Below are positions 44,501 through 53,660 of a stretch of DNA of 64,000 nucleotides, piece by piece. The translations under genes and the position numbers were made by a program. Under the pieces are notes generated by a model, which made no database searches, was not told where the DNA came from, and saw only the letters and a program-made list of their open reading frames with translations. How positions within the stretch are numbered: position 1 is the first letter of the stretch; the number at the start of each line of letters is the position of its first letter. The DNA lies in assembly GCF_902459775.1 (NCBI RefSeq), contig NZ_CABPSQ010000007.1, forward strand, positions 124,001 through 188,000. Direction: 5' to 3'. The DNA is from Pandoraea captiosa. Lineage in GTDB: Bacteria > Pseudomonadota > Gammaproteobacteria > Burkholderiales > Burkholderiaceae.

Positions 44501-45663
44501 AGTTCAAGTTTCCGTTGGCTACGACAACCTGGGATCAGGCGGAATATGCCGCAATGCAGGCGGTCATCGAATCGGGCATGTTCACAATGGGCCCGAAGGT
44601 TGCCGAGTTCGAAAAGCGCTTTGCGGAGTACCAAGGCAGCAAGTACGCCGTGATGGTGAATTCGGGGTCGTCGGCCAATCTGATCATGGTGGCGGCGTTG
44701 ATGTACACGCGCGACCAGGCGCTGAAATTGTCGCCCGGCGACGAGGTCATCGTGCCGGCCGTGTCGTGGAGCACGACGTACTATCCGCTGTACCAGTATG
44801 GGCTGTCGATCAAGTTCGTCGACATCGATCTGAATACGTTGAATTACGATCTCGATGCGCTGGCTGGTGCCATCACCGATCGCACGCGCGCGATCATGGC
44901 CGTCAACCTGCTGGGTAACCCCAACGATTTCGCTGCCATTCGTCGCCTGATCGGCGAGCGCAACATCGTGCTGATGGAAGACAACTGCGAATCGATGGGC
45001 GCCGAATTTGAAGGCCGCAAAGCCGGCTCGTTCGGTGTCATGGGTACGTTCAGTTCTTTCTTCTCGCACCACATCTCGACGATGGAAGGCGGGCTCATCG
45101 TAACGGACAACGAAGAGCTGTATCACATTCTGCTTTCGTTGCGCGCGCACGGCTGGACACGAAACCTGCCCAAGCACAATCACGTTTGTGGCGAGAAGAG
45201 TGACGATCCGTTCAAGGAGTCGTTTCGCTTCGTGTTGCCGGGCTTCAATCTGCGGCCATTGGAAATGTCTGGTGCCATCGGCATCGAGCAGGTGCGCAAG
45301 CTGCCGGAGCTCATTTCGCTGCGCCGCGTGAACGGCGCGCACTTTCAGGAAGCGATGAGTCATCATCCGGACCTGCTGATTCAGCGCGAAACCGGTGCGA
45401 GCAGCTGGTTCGGCTTCAGCCTCGTGATTCGTCCGGGTTCGTCGCTCACACGCGAGAAGTTGCTGACGCGCCTGAACGATCTCGGCTTCGAAAGCCGTCC
45501 GATCGTCACGGGGAATTTCGCCAAGAACGAAGTGATCAAGTATTTCGACTACTCGATTCACGGACAACTGTCGAACGCGGACCATATCGACGCCAACGGC
45601 GTGTTCGTCGGCAATCATCACTACTCCATTCGCGAAGCCATCGACACTTTGCGAACGATCTGA
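44497..45663 (+). CDS. colD: GDP-4-keto-6-deoxy-D-mannose 3-dehydratase ColD
   Basis: PLP/PMP enzyme of the DegT aminotransferase fold that removes the C3 hydroxyl on the way to colitose. The 388-residue length equals E. coli ColD. VNSGSSANLIMVAAL, VIVPAVSWSTTYYPLYQYGL, LMEDNCESMGA and RAHGWTRNLPKHN match ColD throughout. Decisively, FSSFFSHHISTMEGG has histidines (191-192) where aminotransferases carry the PLP lysine; His188 of E. coli ColD is the equivalent catalytic base. GNFAKNEVIKYFDY closes the active site. Confidence 0.95.
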   Translation: MKFKFPLATTTWDQAEYAAMQAVIESGMFTMGPKVAEFEKRFAEYQGSKYAVMVNSGSSANLIMVAALMYTRDQALKLSPGDEVIVPAVSWSTTYYPLYQYGLSIKFVDIDLNTLNYDLDALAGAITDRTRAIMAVNLLGNPNDFAAIRRLIGERNIVLMEDNCESMGAEFEGRKAGSFGVMGTFSSFFSHHISTMEGGLIVTDNEELYHILLSLRAHGWTRNLPKHNHVCGEKSDDPFKESFRFVLPGFNLRPLEMSGAIGIEQVRKLPELISLRRVNGAHFQEAMSHHPDLLIQRETGASSWFGFSLVIRPGSSLTREKLLTRLNDLGFESRPIVTGNFAKNEVIKYFDYSIHGQLSNADHIDANGVFVGNHHYSIREAIDTLRTI

Positions 45664-45670
45664 GCCTGAG

Positions 45671-45696
45671 AGCCACGCACAAAACGTGCGTTGGCT
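45671..45696 (+). repeat. Hairpin after colD inside the O-antigen operon
   Basis: AGCCACGCAC (45671-45680) pairs with GTGCGTTGGCT (one bulged T) around a short AAAAC loop. There is no T-tract, so it may protect the upstream mRNA or attenuate rather than terminate. The colD-glycosyltransferase gap (164 bp) is the longest gap among the + strand O-antigen genes. Confidence 0.55.
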
Positions 45697-45827
45697 GCCC
45701 CAGACGTCGGGATGCCGCGCGAGAACTCTCGCACGGCATCGTCGTTTGGTATCGCCCCGTTGGGCCGGTCGTGTGGCAAGGCCCGCTCCGGTGACGGCAG
45801 ATCGTTGAATTCGGAACCGGGATCAAG

Positions 45828-46877
45828 ATGCGCATTATCTATTCATTCAATAAACGCGGCTGGGAGGCTGACTACTGGCAGCGTGAAATCAGTGCGGCTT
45901 CGACGGACGACATCCAGTTCATTCCGTTCAATCACGAGCCGTACCAGAGCCCGTCCACGTATGTGCGCGCGCAGCTCCTCGACAACCTCTACTACCAGCG
46001 CAACGACGGCCTCATGCGCATGTATGCGGATGTCCGTGAGCTTATTCGCACGCATCGGGCTGATGTTCTGCTGGTAGACAACTGCCCGCCGTATCATCCG
46101 GAGTTTCTGCGCACGCTCGACATCTACAAGGCCCTGCGCATTTGCGACGGTCCGACGGCCGCCTACGATCGCGATTTCGCGTACGTCCACGCGTACGATC
46201 ACATGCTCTATCACAGCCCAGCTTACAGCCGCGATCTGACGATGCCGGAGAAACTGGCCTATTGTGGCGCGAAGCGCACGACGTTCTGGCCGCTGGCGCT
46301 GTTCGATGCGCTCTGCGATCCGACGTTGACGGAGGAGCAGGTCTTCTCGCGCGATCGTGACCTTGACGTCATATTCGTTGGTGCGCTCTATGTCGACAAG
46401 ATGCCGCTGCTTGGCGCGGTCAAGAAAGCCTTCGGGCGCCGCTTCAAGATCTATGGCCTCGCCAACTGGAAGCGCAACGCGTACTTCAACGTGAAGTATG
46501 GGTTCCCCGGTTGGGTGAAGCCGATCGCGTTCGATCAGTATGTGCCGCTATATCTGCGTTCCAAGATCGGCATCAACTCGCACTTGCGCGGCAAGTACAC
46601 CGTGGGCAGCTACCGAATGTTCGATCTTCCGGGTAACGGTGTCATGCAAATCACTGACGGGTCGGAGTTCGTCAAGGACTTCTACGTTCCCGGCAAGGAA
46701 ACGCAGACTTATGAGAACCACGACGAGCTGATCGAAAAGATCGACTACTACCTGACGCATCCGGCGGAGCGTGAGGCGATGGCGCGTGAAGGTTACCGTC
46801 GGGTGATGAACGGTCATCGCATTTCGCAGCGTCTTCAGCAACTGCGCGATGTTTTCGCGCCGGCGCTCGGCCGCTAA
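45828..46877 (+). CDS. CgeB-like glycosyltransferase
   Basis: A 349-residue cytosolic protein of the Glyco_trans_1_2 (CgeB/YkvP-like) type. It lacks a signal and membrane helices. DRDLDVIFVGALYVDKMPLL opens the C-terminal Rossmann half; LRGKYTVGSYRMFDLPGNGVMQITDGSEFVKDFYVPGKET is the nucleotide-sugar binding segment, with DELIEKIDYYLTHPAEREAMA after it. Sugar and linkage cannot be predicted; its position just after colD makes colitose a reasonable but unproven donor. Confidence 0.82.
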   Translation: MRIIYSFNKRGWEADYWQREISAASTDDIQFIPFNHEPYQSPSTYVRAQLLDNLYYQRNDGLMRMYADVRELIRTHRADVLLVDNCPPYHPEFLRTLDIYKALRICDGPTAAYDRDFAYVHAYDHMLYHSPAYSRDLTMPEKLAYCGAKRTTFWPLALFDALCDPTLTEEQVFSRDRDLDVIFVGALYVDKMPLLGAVKKAFGRRFKIYGLANWKRNAYFNVKYGFPGWVKPIAFDQYVPLYLRSKIGINSHLRGKYTVGSYRMFDLPGNGVMQITDGSEFVKDFYVPGKETQTYENHDELIEKIDYYLTHPAEREAMAREGYRRVMNGHRISQRLQQLRDVFAPALGR

Positions 46878-46891
46878 GGAGACGATGCGCC

Positions 46892-48217
46892 GTGGCAATA
46901 CTGAGCACGTTCAGGAAATACCTGTTTCGCGATCTCGTCTGGAGCATCTTGGCGGCGGTCTCGATGCAAGGATCTGTGCTGGTTTCCGGCATGCTCGCTG
47001 CACGTGTGCTCGGGCTTCCAGTCTTTGGTAAGTATGCGTTGCTCGTCACGACCGTGACGACGGCGGCCGCCATCGCGCAAAGCGGTGCCGGATCGGTCGT
47101 CGCGAAATTTGTGGCGGAGTATCGGGTATCCGATCCGGAGCGCATCGGGACTGTACTCTGGTTTTGCCGACGCGTGACCGTTGTCATGGGACTCATCGCC
47201 GTTGCTGCACTGCTGTTTGGTGCACCGGTATTTGCAAACTCGGTCTTCAAGCAGCCCGATCTGGAGCCGGTCATCCGGCTCGTGGCGCCTGCCATCTTCT
47301 TTCAGGTGATGGTGACGTATCAGCAAGGGGCGCTGCAAGGATTTGCCGCATTCAAGGCATTGGGGCGAATCAGCACCGTGTCCGGTCTGGCGTTTCTGGT
47401 GCTCCCTCCGCTTGGCGCGAAGCTCGGCGGCCTGGACGGTGCCGCATTTGGCTTCGTGATAGCAAGTCTGGCGCGGGCGGTGTTTTTCTACGCTGCGCTG
47501 CGTACCACGGCGCGAGACATGCTCGTCGGTGTTGCGCTAACAGTACGACGTGACGACATCGGACGCTTGCTTCACTTCGGTATTCCTGCCGGCCTGTCGA
47601 GCTTGGTGACGCTGCCGTGCATCTGGCTGGTCAGCGTCTTTCTGGCACGCGCACCGAACGGCCTGGAGATGGTGGCCATCTTTTCCGTGGCCACGCAATT
47701 GCGCATGGCGACGCTTCAGTTGCCCACCTTGCTCAACGGCGTGACGCTCTCGGTTATGAATACCCTGTTCGGGCAACGCTCGGCGCAGGAGTTCCGCAAC
47801 GTCTTTCGCACCACACTCATCGCCAACGGTGTGTTTTCGATACTGGTCGTCGGGGTATTGGTGATGTGTTCCTCGTGGATTCTGGGGCTCTATGGCCACC
47901 GGTTCTCCGACGGACGCGAGACGCTCATCTTGCTGTTGCTTTCGGTAATTCCCGAAATACTGGCGGCGACCGTATATCACGTGATCAATACATTTGGCCG
48001 GATGTGGATGTCGTTGTTCTTCATCATCACCCCCGTGAATCTGTCGTACATGCTGATCGCCGCCTGGCTCATCCCGACGATGGGTGCGCAGGGCGCGGCG
48101 CTGGCTTACGTCGTCGCGCAGGTCCTGAATCTGATCACGACGGTCGCGATCGCCATGCTGGCCGCACGCGATCGTGTTTTACAAGATCGTCATCCGGGAG
48201 GCGCGGCGAACGGATGA
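46892..48217 (+). CDS. wzx: O-unit flippase Wzx
   Basis: A 441-residue polytopic inner-membrane protein of the polysaccharide transporter (MOP) family, with about 12 hydrophobic segments such as SILAAVSMQGSVLVSGMLAARVLGL and GIPAGLSSLVTLPCIWLVSVFLA. It flips lipid-linked repeat units to the periplasm. The start is GTG with AAGGAG nine bases upstream; an ATG eight bases earlier is out of frame. Its stop overlaps the next gene (ATGA). Confidence 0.9.
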   Translation: MAILSTFRKYLFRDLVWSILAAVSMQGSVLVSGMLAARVLGLPVFGKYALLVTTVTTAAAIAQSGAGSVVAKFVAEYRVSDPERIGTVLWFCRRVTVVMGLIAVAALLFGAPVFANSVFKQPDLEPVIRLVAPAIFFQVMVTYQQGALQGFAAFKALGRISTVSGLAFLVLPPLGAKLGGLDGAAFGFVIASLARAVFFYAALRTTARDMLVGVALTVRRDDIGRLLHFGIPAGLSSLVTLPCIWLVSVFLARAPNGLEMVAIFSVATQLRMATLQLPTLLNGVTLSVMNTLFGQRSAQEFRNVFRTTLIANGVFSILVVGVLVMCSSWILGLYGHRFSDGRETLILLLLSVIPEILAATVYHVINTFGRMWMSLFFIITPVNLSYMLIAAWLIPTMGAQGAALAYVVAQVLNLITTVAIAMLAARDRVLQDRHPGGAANG

Positions 48218-49383
48218 CATCGGATAACGTCGATATGAAACGGAGCACGACTGTCACGCGGGTATTGCATCTGATCCCTTCGTTCGGATCGGGTGGGGCA
48301 GAGCGCCAACTGTCGCTGCTGGCGCCCGAACTGGCGCGTCAGGGCGTGGAATGCCACGTCGGCTACTTTTCCGAAGGGCCGAACCTTGATCGGCTGCGCA
48401 ATCAGCCCGGTGTCACGCTGCACCGGTTGGCGGCCAGCAGTACACATGATCCCGCGATGTTTCTGCGCGTGCTGCGTCTGATCCGGCGGGTGCGTCCCCA
48501 ACTCGTTCAGACCTGGGTAATCCAGATGGATGTGGTAGGCGGCGCCATGGCCTATCTGGCGGGCGTGCCCTATATCGTCAGTGAACGGTCTGCAGCCCAG
48601 TTATACCAGCGAGGGTGGAAGTCTCGCGTACGTGCGTGGCTCGGTCGCCGAGCCGCGGCGGTCATCGCCAATTCGCAAGGTGGCATCGACTACTGGCATA
48701 CCGAGCTCGACCACACGGTGCGGACGTACGTGATTCGCAATTGCGTCACGCCGACCGTGCCCGGATTGGTTTGGGCCGGGTCGAGTCGCCGCCACGAGGT
48801 CGGTGCCCGCGTGCTGTTTGCGGGACGCCTGAGCGACGAGAAGAATGTGGACAGGTTGATCGAGGCACTAATTCGTGTCGTCGCCGCGCGCGCCGACGTG
48901 CGGGTCGATATGTTCGGGGAGGGCCCGCTACGCGAACGGCTGCAAACGCGTATCGATGCCGCAGGGTTTGCAAAGCGGATCGTGATGCATGGGTTTTCGA
49001 CGAATCTGGCGGCAGAGATGGCTCGCGCCGATATCGCCATTTCGGTGAGCAGCTTCGAAGGCAATCCCAACGTCGTACTCGAAGCGGCAGCGATCGGGTG
49101 CCCGCTCGTCATATCGGATATTCCAGCGCATCGCGAATTCCTCGGAGGCGACGACGCGTGGTATGTCGATCACACTGACGTGACGAGCATCGAAGCCGGC
49201 CTGAGCGCGGCGCTTGGCGATATGGACAGAAGTGCAGCCAAAGCGGCGAGCGCAGCATCGAAGCTCAAGGGCGCCAGTGTAGAGGCGCTAGGCGCGCGTT
49301 ACCGGGCGGCCTATGAGGAAGTCCTGTCGACAGGGCCTGCGGGCCATGGCGCCGCATTGGCCGATGAACGCCACCATAACTGA
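48214..49383 (+). CDS. GT4-family glycosyltransferase
   Basis: The ATG at 48214 overlaps the wzx stop and has GGGAGG upstream, giving 389 residues. LHLIPSFGSGGAERQLSLLAPELA is the N-terminal acceptor motif; VLFAGRLSDEKNVDRLIEAL starts the donor domain; SSFEGNPNVVLEAAAIGCPLVISDI carries the E-x7-E motif of GT4 retaining transferases. The specific donor sugar is not predictable. Confidence 0.92.
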   Translation: MTSDNVDMKRSTTVTRVLHLIPSFGSGGAERQLSLLAPELARQGVECHVGYFSEGPNLDRLRNQPGVTLHRLAASSTHDPAMFLRVLRLIRRVRPQLVQTWVIQMDVVGGAMAYLAGVPYIVSERSAAQLYQRGWKSRVRAWLGRRAAAVIANSQGGIDYWHTELDHTVRTYVIRNCVTPTVPGLVWAGSSRRHEVGARVLFAGRLSDEKNVDRLIEALIRVVAARADVRVDMFGEGPLRERLQTRIDAAGFAKRIVMHGFSTNLAAEMARADIAISVSSFEGNPNVVLEAAAIGCPLVISDIPAHREFLGGDDAWYVDHTDVTSIEAGLSAALGDMDRSAAKAASAASKLKGASVEALGARYRAAYEEVLSTGPAGHGAALADERHHN

Positions 49384-49389
49384 CGACAT

Positions 49390-50640
49390 ATGCGCCTACT
49401 GGTAGTGACTCAATATTTTCATCCGGAAGAATTTCCGATCAACCACGTATGCGAGGCGCTGGCCGCTCGCGTAACGTCGGTGACGGTGCTCACGGGGCAG
49501 CCGAACTACCCTGGCGGAACCGTTTTCGAGGGGTTTCGCGCGGCCGGATTCGGCGACCAGACCCTTGGCAAGGTGTCGGTCCTGCGGGTGCCGTTGATGC
49601 CGCGGGGCAAGGGCGGCGGCTTGCGCCTGATGCTCAACTACCTGTCCTTCATTGCGTCGGCCAGTCTGTTCGGGCCGTTCCGCCTGCGAGGCCAGTCGTT
49701 CGACGCCGTTCTTGTCTATGCGCCGTCGCCGCTGCTTCAGGCGATTCCCGCTGTTTTCATTAAATGGCTCAAACGCGCGCCGCTGGCGGTGTGGGTGCAG
49801 GATTTATGGCCTGAGAGCCTTAGCGCAACCGGGTTCGTAAAGAACCGGACGATTCTCAGCGCAGTCGAGCGGTGCGTTCGCTGGATTTATCGCCACACGG
49901 ATCTGGTGCTTGCGCAATCCGAGGAATTTGTGACGGGCATTGCGCGCTACGCGCCTGGGCGTCCGATCGAGGTGCACTACAATTCGGTAGCGCCGTCGCT
50001 GATCGCAAATCCCCAGGCCGATGTCGGGGAATGCCCTGTGCCGGCGCTGACGGAACCGACGTTCAACGTGGTGTTTGCCGGCAATCTCGGCAAGGCGCAG
50101 GGGCTTGATGTCGTGCTCGATGCTGCGGCGCGGCTCAGGGACAACGCGGCGATTCGTATTTTCCTGATCGGGTCTGGCTCCGATAGCGAGCGACTGGCTA
50201 CTCGTATTCGCGACGAAGGCCTGACGAACGTCGTGATGCCGGGCCGCTTCCCGTACCAGTCGATGCCGGCGATTTTTCAGCATGCGGATGCATTGCTCGT
50301 CGTATTGCGCAGTGATCCTGTGCTGGACCTGACGATCCCAAGCAAATTGGGCGTCTATCTGGCAACGGGCCGTCCGATCATTGCGTCGCTCAATGGGGCG
50401 GGGGCCAGAGTTGTGGCCGAGTCCGGTGGCGGTATGGTGTGCGCCGCCCAGGACGCAGGCGGTCTGGAAAAGGCCATATCGGACATGGCCGCCATGGCGC
50501 CGGAGGAGCGCACACAAATGGGAGTGCGAGGCCGCGATTACTATGCGCGTCGCTTCGAGGCGGGCAAACTCGCGGACGATCTGAGCGCCCGCCTGAACAA
50601 ATTGTCGGCGGACCATCGTGTTCGTGGCCCCGGAAAGTGA
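49390..50640 (+). CDS. wbuB: GT4 glycosyltransferase, WbuB-like (probable L-FucNAc transferase)
   Basis: A 416-residue enzyme beginning LLVVTQYFHPEEFPINHVCEAL, the N-terminus of WcaI/WbuB proteins. LTGQPNYPGG, VWVQDLWPESLSATGFVKN and VVFAGNLGKAQGLDVVLDAA are conserved, as is PSKLGVYLATGRPIIAS near the donor site. WbuB enzymes transfer L-fucosamine, and the UDP-L-FucNAc genes fnlB, fnlA and fnlC follow at once, which supports that donor. Confidence 0.88.
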   Translation: MRLLVVTQYFHPEEFPINHVCEALAARVTSVTVLTGQPNYPGGTVFEGFRAAGFGDQTLGKVSVLRVPLMPRGKGGGLRLMLNYLSFIASASLFGPFRLRGQSFDAVLVYAPSPLLQAIPAVFIKWLKRAPLAVWVQDLWPESLSATGFVKNRTILSAVERCVRWIYRHTDLVLAQSEEFVTGIARYAPGRPIEVHYNSVAPSLIANPQADVGECPVPALTEPTFNVVFAGNLGKAQGLDVVLDAAARLRDNAAIRIFLIGSGSDSERLATRIRDEGLTNVVMPGRFPYQSMPAIFQHADALLVVLRSDPVLDLTIPSKLGVYLATGRPIIASLNGAGARVVAESGGGMVCAAQDAGGLEKAISDMAAMAPEERTQMGVRGRDYYARRFEAGKLADDLSARLNKLSADHRVRGPGK

Positions 50641-50656
50641 AGCAACGAGGATAACG

Positions 50657-51511
50657 ATGAAAGTACTGGTATTGGGCGCGTCGGGTATGCTGGGCAGTGC
50701 GGTGCTGCGATTGGCAAACACGTGGCCGGACGTCGAGGCTTGGGGAACGCTGCGAGGCGCAGGTGCAAAGCGCTATTTCGATACGGGGCTGCACGACCGG
50801 TTGCTTACCGGCGTGGATGCTGATCAGCCGGATACGCTGACCGAAGCGCTGGCCCAGGTTCGTCCCGATCTCGTGGTCAATTGCGTGGGCCTCATCAAGC
50901 AACTTGGCAACGCCAAGGATCCGCTCGCGGCCATTCCGCTGAACGCGGTGTTGCCGCATCGTCTCGCACGTTTGTGCGAGCTTGCCGGTGCGCGTCTGGT
51001 CCATGTCAGCACGGATTGTGTCTTTTCCGGGAGCAAGGGCGGGTACGTCGAATCCGATCTTCCCGATGCAACCGACGTCTATGGGCGAACCAAGTTGTTG
51101 GGCGAAGTCGACTATCCGCACGCCATCACGTTGCGCACGTCGATCATCGGACGCGAATTGAGCGGTGCGAACGCGCTGGTCGATTGGTTCCTCTCGCAGA
51201 CGGGGCCTGTCCGCGGATTCCGGCGTGCCGTGTTTTCCGGCCTGCCGACGGTTGAGCTGGCCCGCGTGATTCTTGAGTACGTCGCGCCTCGTCCCGAGTT
51301 GCATGGCCTTTACCACGTGTCGGCGGCGCCGATCAACAAGTTCGACCTGCTGACGTTGGTCGGGAAGGCGTTCGGCAAGGACGTCGAAATCAACCCTGAT
51401 GATGCGTTCATGATCGACCGTTCCCTTTGCAGCACCCGCTTCTCGGATGCGACCGGTTACGTAGCGCCAGATTGGCCGACGCTAATTGAGCGCTTGCACA
51501 CATTTGGATAA
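50657..51511 (+). CDS. fnlB: UDP-L-FucNAc pathway reductase FnlB/WbjC
   Basis: A 284-residue SDR (RmlD-like) enzyme that reduces the FnlA product to UDP-2-acetamido-2,6-dideoxy-L-talose. KVLVLGASGMLGSAVLRLA is the nucleotide motif, HVSTDCVFSG supplies Ser/Thr, and DVYGRTKLLGEV the YxxxK pair. FRRAVFSGLPTVELARVI matches the FnlB group. GAGGATAACG precedes the ATG at 50657, and the gene is 16 bp from fnlA. Confidence 0.9.
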   Translation: MKVLVLGASGMLGSAVLRLANTWPDVEAWGTLRGAGAKRYFDTGLHDRLLTGVDADQPDTLTEALAQVRPDLVVNCVGLIKQLGNAKDPLAAIPLNAVLPHRLARLCELAGARLVHVSTDCVFSGSKGGYVESDLPDATDVYGRTKLLGEVDYPHAITLRTSIIGRELSGANALVDWFLSQTGPVRGFRRAVFSGLPTVELARVILEYVAPRPELHGLYHVSAAPINKFDLLTLVGKAFGKDVEINPDDAFMIDRSLCSTRFSDATGYVAPDWPTLIERLHTFG

Positions 51512-51526
51512 TTGAAGGAATCGAGC

Positions 51527-52537
51527 ATGTTCGACGATAAGGTTTTAATGATTACGGGCGGCACCGGGTCGTTCGGCAACGCGGTTCTGAACCGTTTCCT
51601 GAGCAGCGGCGTTCGGGAAATCCGTATCTTCAGCCGTGACGAAAAGAAGCAGGAAGATATGCGCATCGCGCTTGCGCATCCCAAACTCAAGTTCTACATC
51701 GGTGATGTGCGTAACCGCGATGCAGTGCGAGGTGCGATGAAAGGCGTCGACTATGTCTTTCACGCGGCCGCCCTCAAGCAAGTGCCATCGTGCGAGTTTT
51801 ATCCGATGGAGGCCGTTCAGACCAACGTGCTTGGCGCCGAAAACGTGCTCGACGCGGCGTCGTCCTGCGGCGTGTCTCGCGTTGTAATGCTAAGCACGGA
51901 CAAGGCCGTCTATCCGATCAATGCCATGGGGCTTTCGAAGGCGATGATGGAAAAAGTCACCGTCGCCCGATCACGACTTCAGCAAGAAGGCGATACCGTG
52001 ATGTGCTCGACACGCTATGGCAACGTCATGGCATCGCGCGGTTCGGTCATTCCGCTGTTCATCGGACAGATCAAGGAAGGAAAGGACCTGACCGTGACTG
52101 ACCCGACGATGACGCGCTTTCTGATGTCGCTGGACGAGTCGGTGGATCTCGTGCTGCACGCCTTCGAGCACGGTGAGCAAGGCGATATCTTTGTACAGAA
52201 GGCCCCGGCGTGCACTGTGGCGGTTTTGGCTCAGGCGTTGATCGAACTCTTCAATAGCAAGTCGAAGATCCGGGAGATCGGGACTCGTCATGGCGAAAAG
52301 CTTTATGAGTCCCTCGTTTCACGCGAAGAGATGGCGCGCGTCGACGACATGGGCCGTTACTTCCGCGTGCCTGCGGACAACCGCGACCTGAACTACAACA
52401 AGTACTTTGTGCAGGGAGAAACGCGCATTTCGGCGTCCGAGGACTACACCTCGCACAACACGGAGCGTCTGGACGTGGAGGCCGTGAAGAAGCTGCTGTT
52501 GACGCTTGAATACGTCCGGGAGCAACTGAATGCGTAA
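51527..52537 (+). CDS. fnlA: UDP-GlcNAc 4,6-dehydratase/5-epimerase FnlA/WbjB
   Basis: A 336-residue soluble SDR enzyme starting the UDP-L-FucNAc route. VLMITGGTGSFGNAVLNRFL binds NADP; FSRDEKKQEDMR, HAAALKQVPSCEFYPMEA and NAMGLSKAMMEKV (methionine in the YxxxK position, as in CapE/WbjB) identify the subgroup. RYGNVMASRGSVIPLF is also conserved. The stop overlaps fnlC by eight bases. Confidence 0.95.
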   Translation: MFDDKVLMITGGTGSFGNAVLNRFLSSGVREIRIFSRDEKKQEDMRIALAHPKLKFYIGDVRNRDAVRGAMKGVDYVFHAAALKQVPSCEFYPMEAVQTNVLGAENVLDAASSCGVSRVVMLSTDKAVYPINAMGLSKAMMEKVTVARSRLQQEGDTVMCSTRYGNVMASRGSVIPLFIGQIKEGKDLTVTDPTMTRFLMSLDESVDLVLHAFEHGEQGDIFVQKAPACTVAVLAQALIELFNSKSKIREIGTRHGEKLYESLVSREEMARVDDMGRYFRVPADNRDLNYNKYFVQGETRISASEDYTSHNTERLDVEAVKKLLLTLEYVREQLNA

Positions 52538-53660
52538 AGTCATGACGCTCGTGGGAACGCGTCCCGAGCTAATCAAGATGAGTCGGGTCATCGCCCAGCT
52601 CGAGAAACACACCCAACACGTGCTGGTACACACGGGTCAGAACTTCGACTACGAACTCAACCAGGTATTTTTCGACGATCTCGGTATTCGCAAGCCGGAC
52701 TATTTCCTGGACGCAGCGGGAACGAACGCCGCCGAAACCATTGCCAGGGTCATTGAACGTTCGGACGAGGTGTTCGAGAAGGAGCGCCCGGATGCCTTGA
52801 TGTTGTACGGCGATACGAACTCCTGTCTTGCCGTCATTTCCGCCAAGCGTCGCAAGATTCCCGTCTTTCATATGGAGGCCGGCAATCGCTGTTTCGATCA
52901 GCGCGTTCCGGAAGAGCTGAATCGCAAGGTGCTCGATCACCTGTCGGATATCAACATGGTGCTGACCGAGCACGCCCGCCGGTATCTGCTTGCGGAGGGA
53001 ATCCGCCCCGAGACGATCATCAAGACCGGTTCGCACATGCGCGAAGTGCTTGATCACTATGCCGATGCGTTCGAAGCGTCCGACGTGTTGGCACGTCAGC
53101 AGCTCAAACCGCGGCAGTACGTGTTGGTGAGCGCCCATCGCGAAGAAAATGTGGATTCTCCCGAAGCGTTGCACGATCTGCTCGATACGCTCGAAGCGAT
53201 TGTTCAGACGTACGGCATGCCGGTGCTCGTTTCCACGCACCCACGCACGCGCAAGCGCCTGGATGCGCTCGGTCGTGCGTTGCCGGAAACCGGCGTGACG
53301 TTTTCCAAGCCGTTCGGATTCATCGACTACATCAAGCTTCAGAAAGAGGCGTTTTGCATTCTCTCCGATAGTGGCACGATCACCGAGGAAGCGTCATTGC
53401 TCAACCTGCCCGCAGTGACGATTCGTAATGCACACGAACGTCCGGAAGGGATGGACGTCGGCACGTTGATCATGTCGGGATTGCGCCGTGAGCCGGTGCT
53501 GGATGCGATGCGCGCAGTGACCGAGAATTTCGATCCGAATGTGCGTCATACGTTGGCTGTGCCGGATTACGAGAATCCGTTCGTTTCGACGCAAGTGCTT
53601 CGAGTGGTGTTGAGCTACATCGATTACGTCAACCGTACGGTCTGGCATAAGGAGGCGTAA
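52530..53660 (+). CDS. fnlC: UDP-L-FucNAc pathway C2-epimerase FnlC/WbjD
   Basis: A 376-residue enzyme of the UDP-GlcNAc 2-epimerase (WecB) fold that finishes UDP-L-FucNAc. KVMTLVGTRPELIKMSRVI, LVHTGQNFDYELNQVFFDDL, GDTNSCLA, FHMEAGNRCFDQRVPEE and SDSGTITEEASLLNLPAVTIRNAHERPEGMD are the active-site segments. The start at 52530 overlaps fnlA. It is the last + strand gene of the locus and converges on the AsnB-like gene with only 87 bp between them. Confidence 0.95.
   Translation: MRKVMTLVGTRPELIKMSRVIAQLEKHTQHVLVHTGQNFDYELNQVFFDDLGIRKPDYFLDAAGTNAAETIARVIERSDEVFEKERPDALMLYGDTNSCLAVISAKRRKIPVFHMEAGNRCFDQRVPEELNRKVLDHLSDINMVLTEHARRYLLAEGIRPETIIKTGSHMREVLDHYADAFEASDVLARQQLKPRQYVLVSAHREENVDSPEALHDLLDTLEAIVQTYGMPVLVSTHPRTRKRLDALGRALPETGVTFSKPFGFIDYIKLQKEAFCILSDSGTITEEASLLNLPAVTIRNAHERPEGMDVGTLIMSGLRREPVLDAMRAVTENFDPNVRHTLAVPDYENPFVSTQVLRVVLSYIDYVNRTVWHKEA

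Noticed and set aside
44497-45663. Assignment of ColD as a sugar aminotransferase
   Set aside because: The PLP lysine is replaced by histidine in SHHIS, which rules out normal transamination and matches the 3-dehydratase.
47617-48213. Upstream extension of the GT4 gene inside wzx
   Set aside because: The open frame continues upstream only by chance; the glycosyltransferase begins at the ATG at 48214, which has a Shine-Dalgarno and overlaps the wzx stop.
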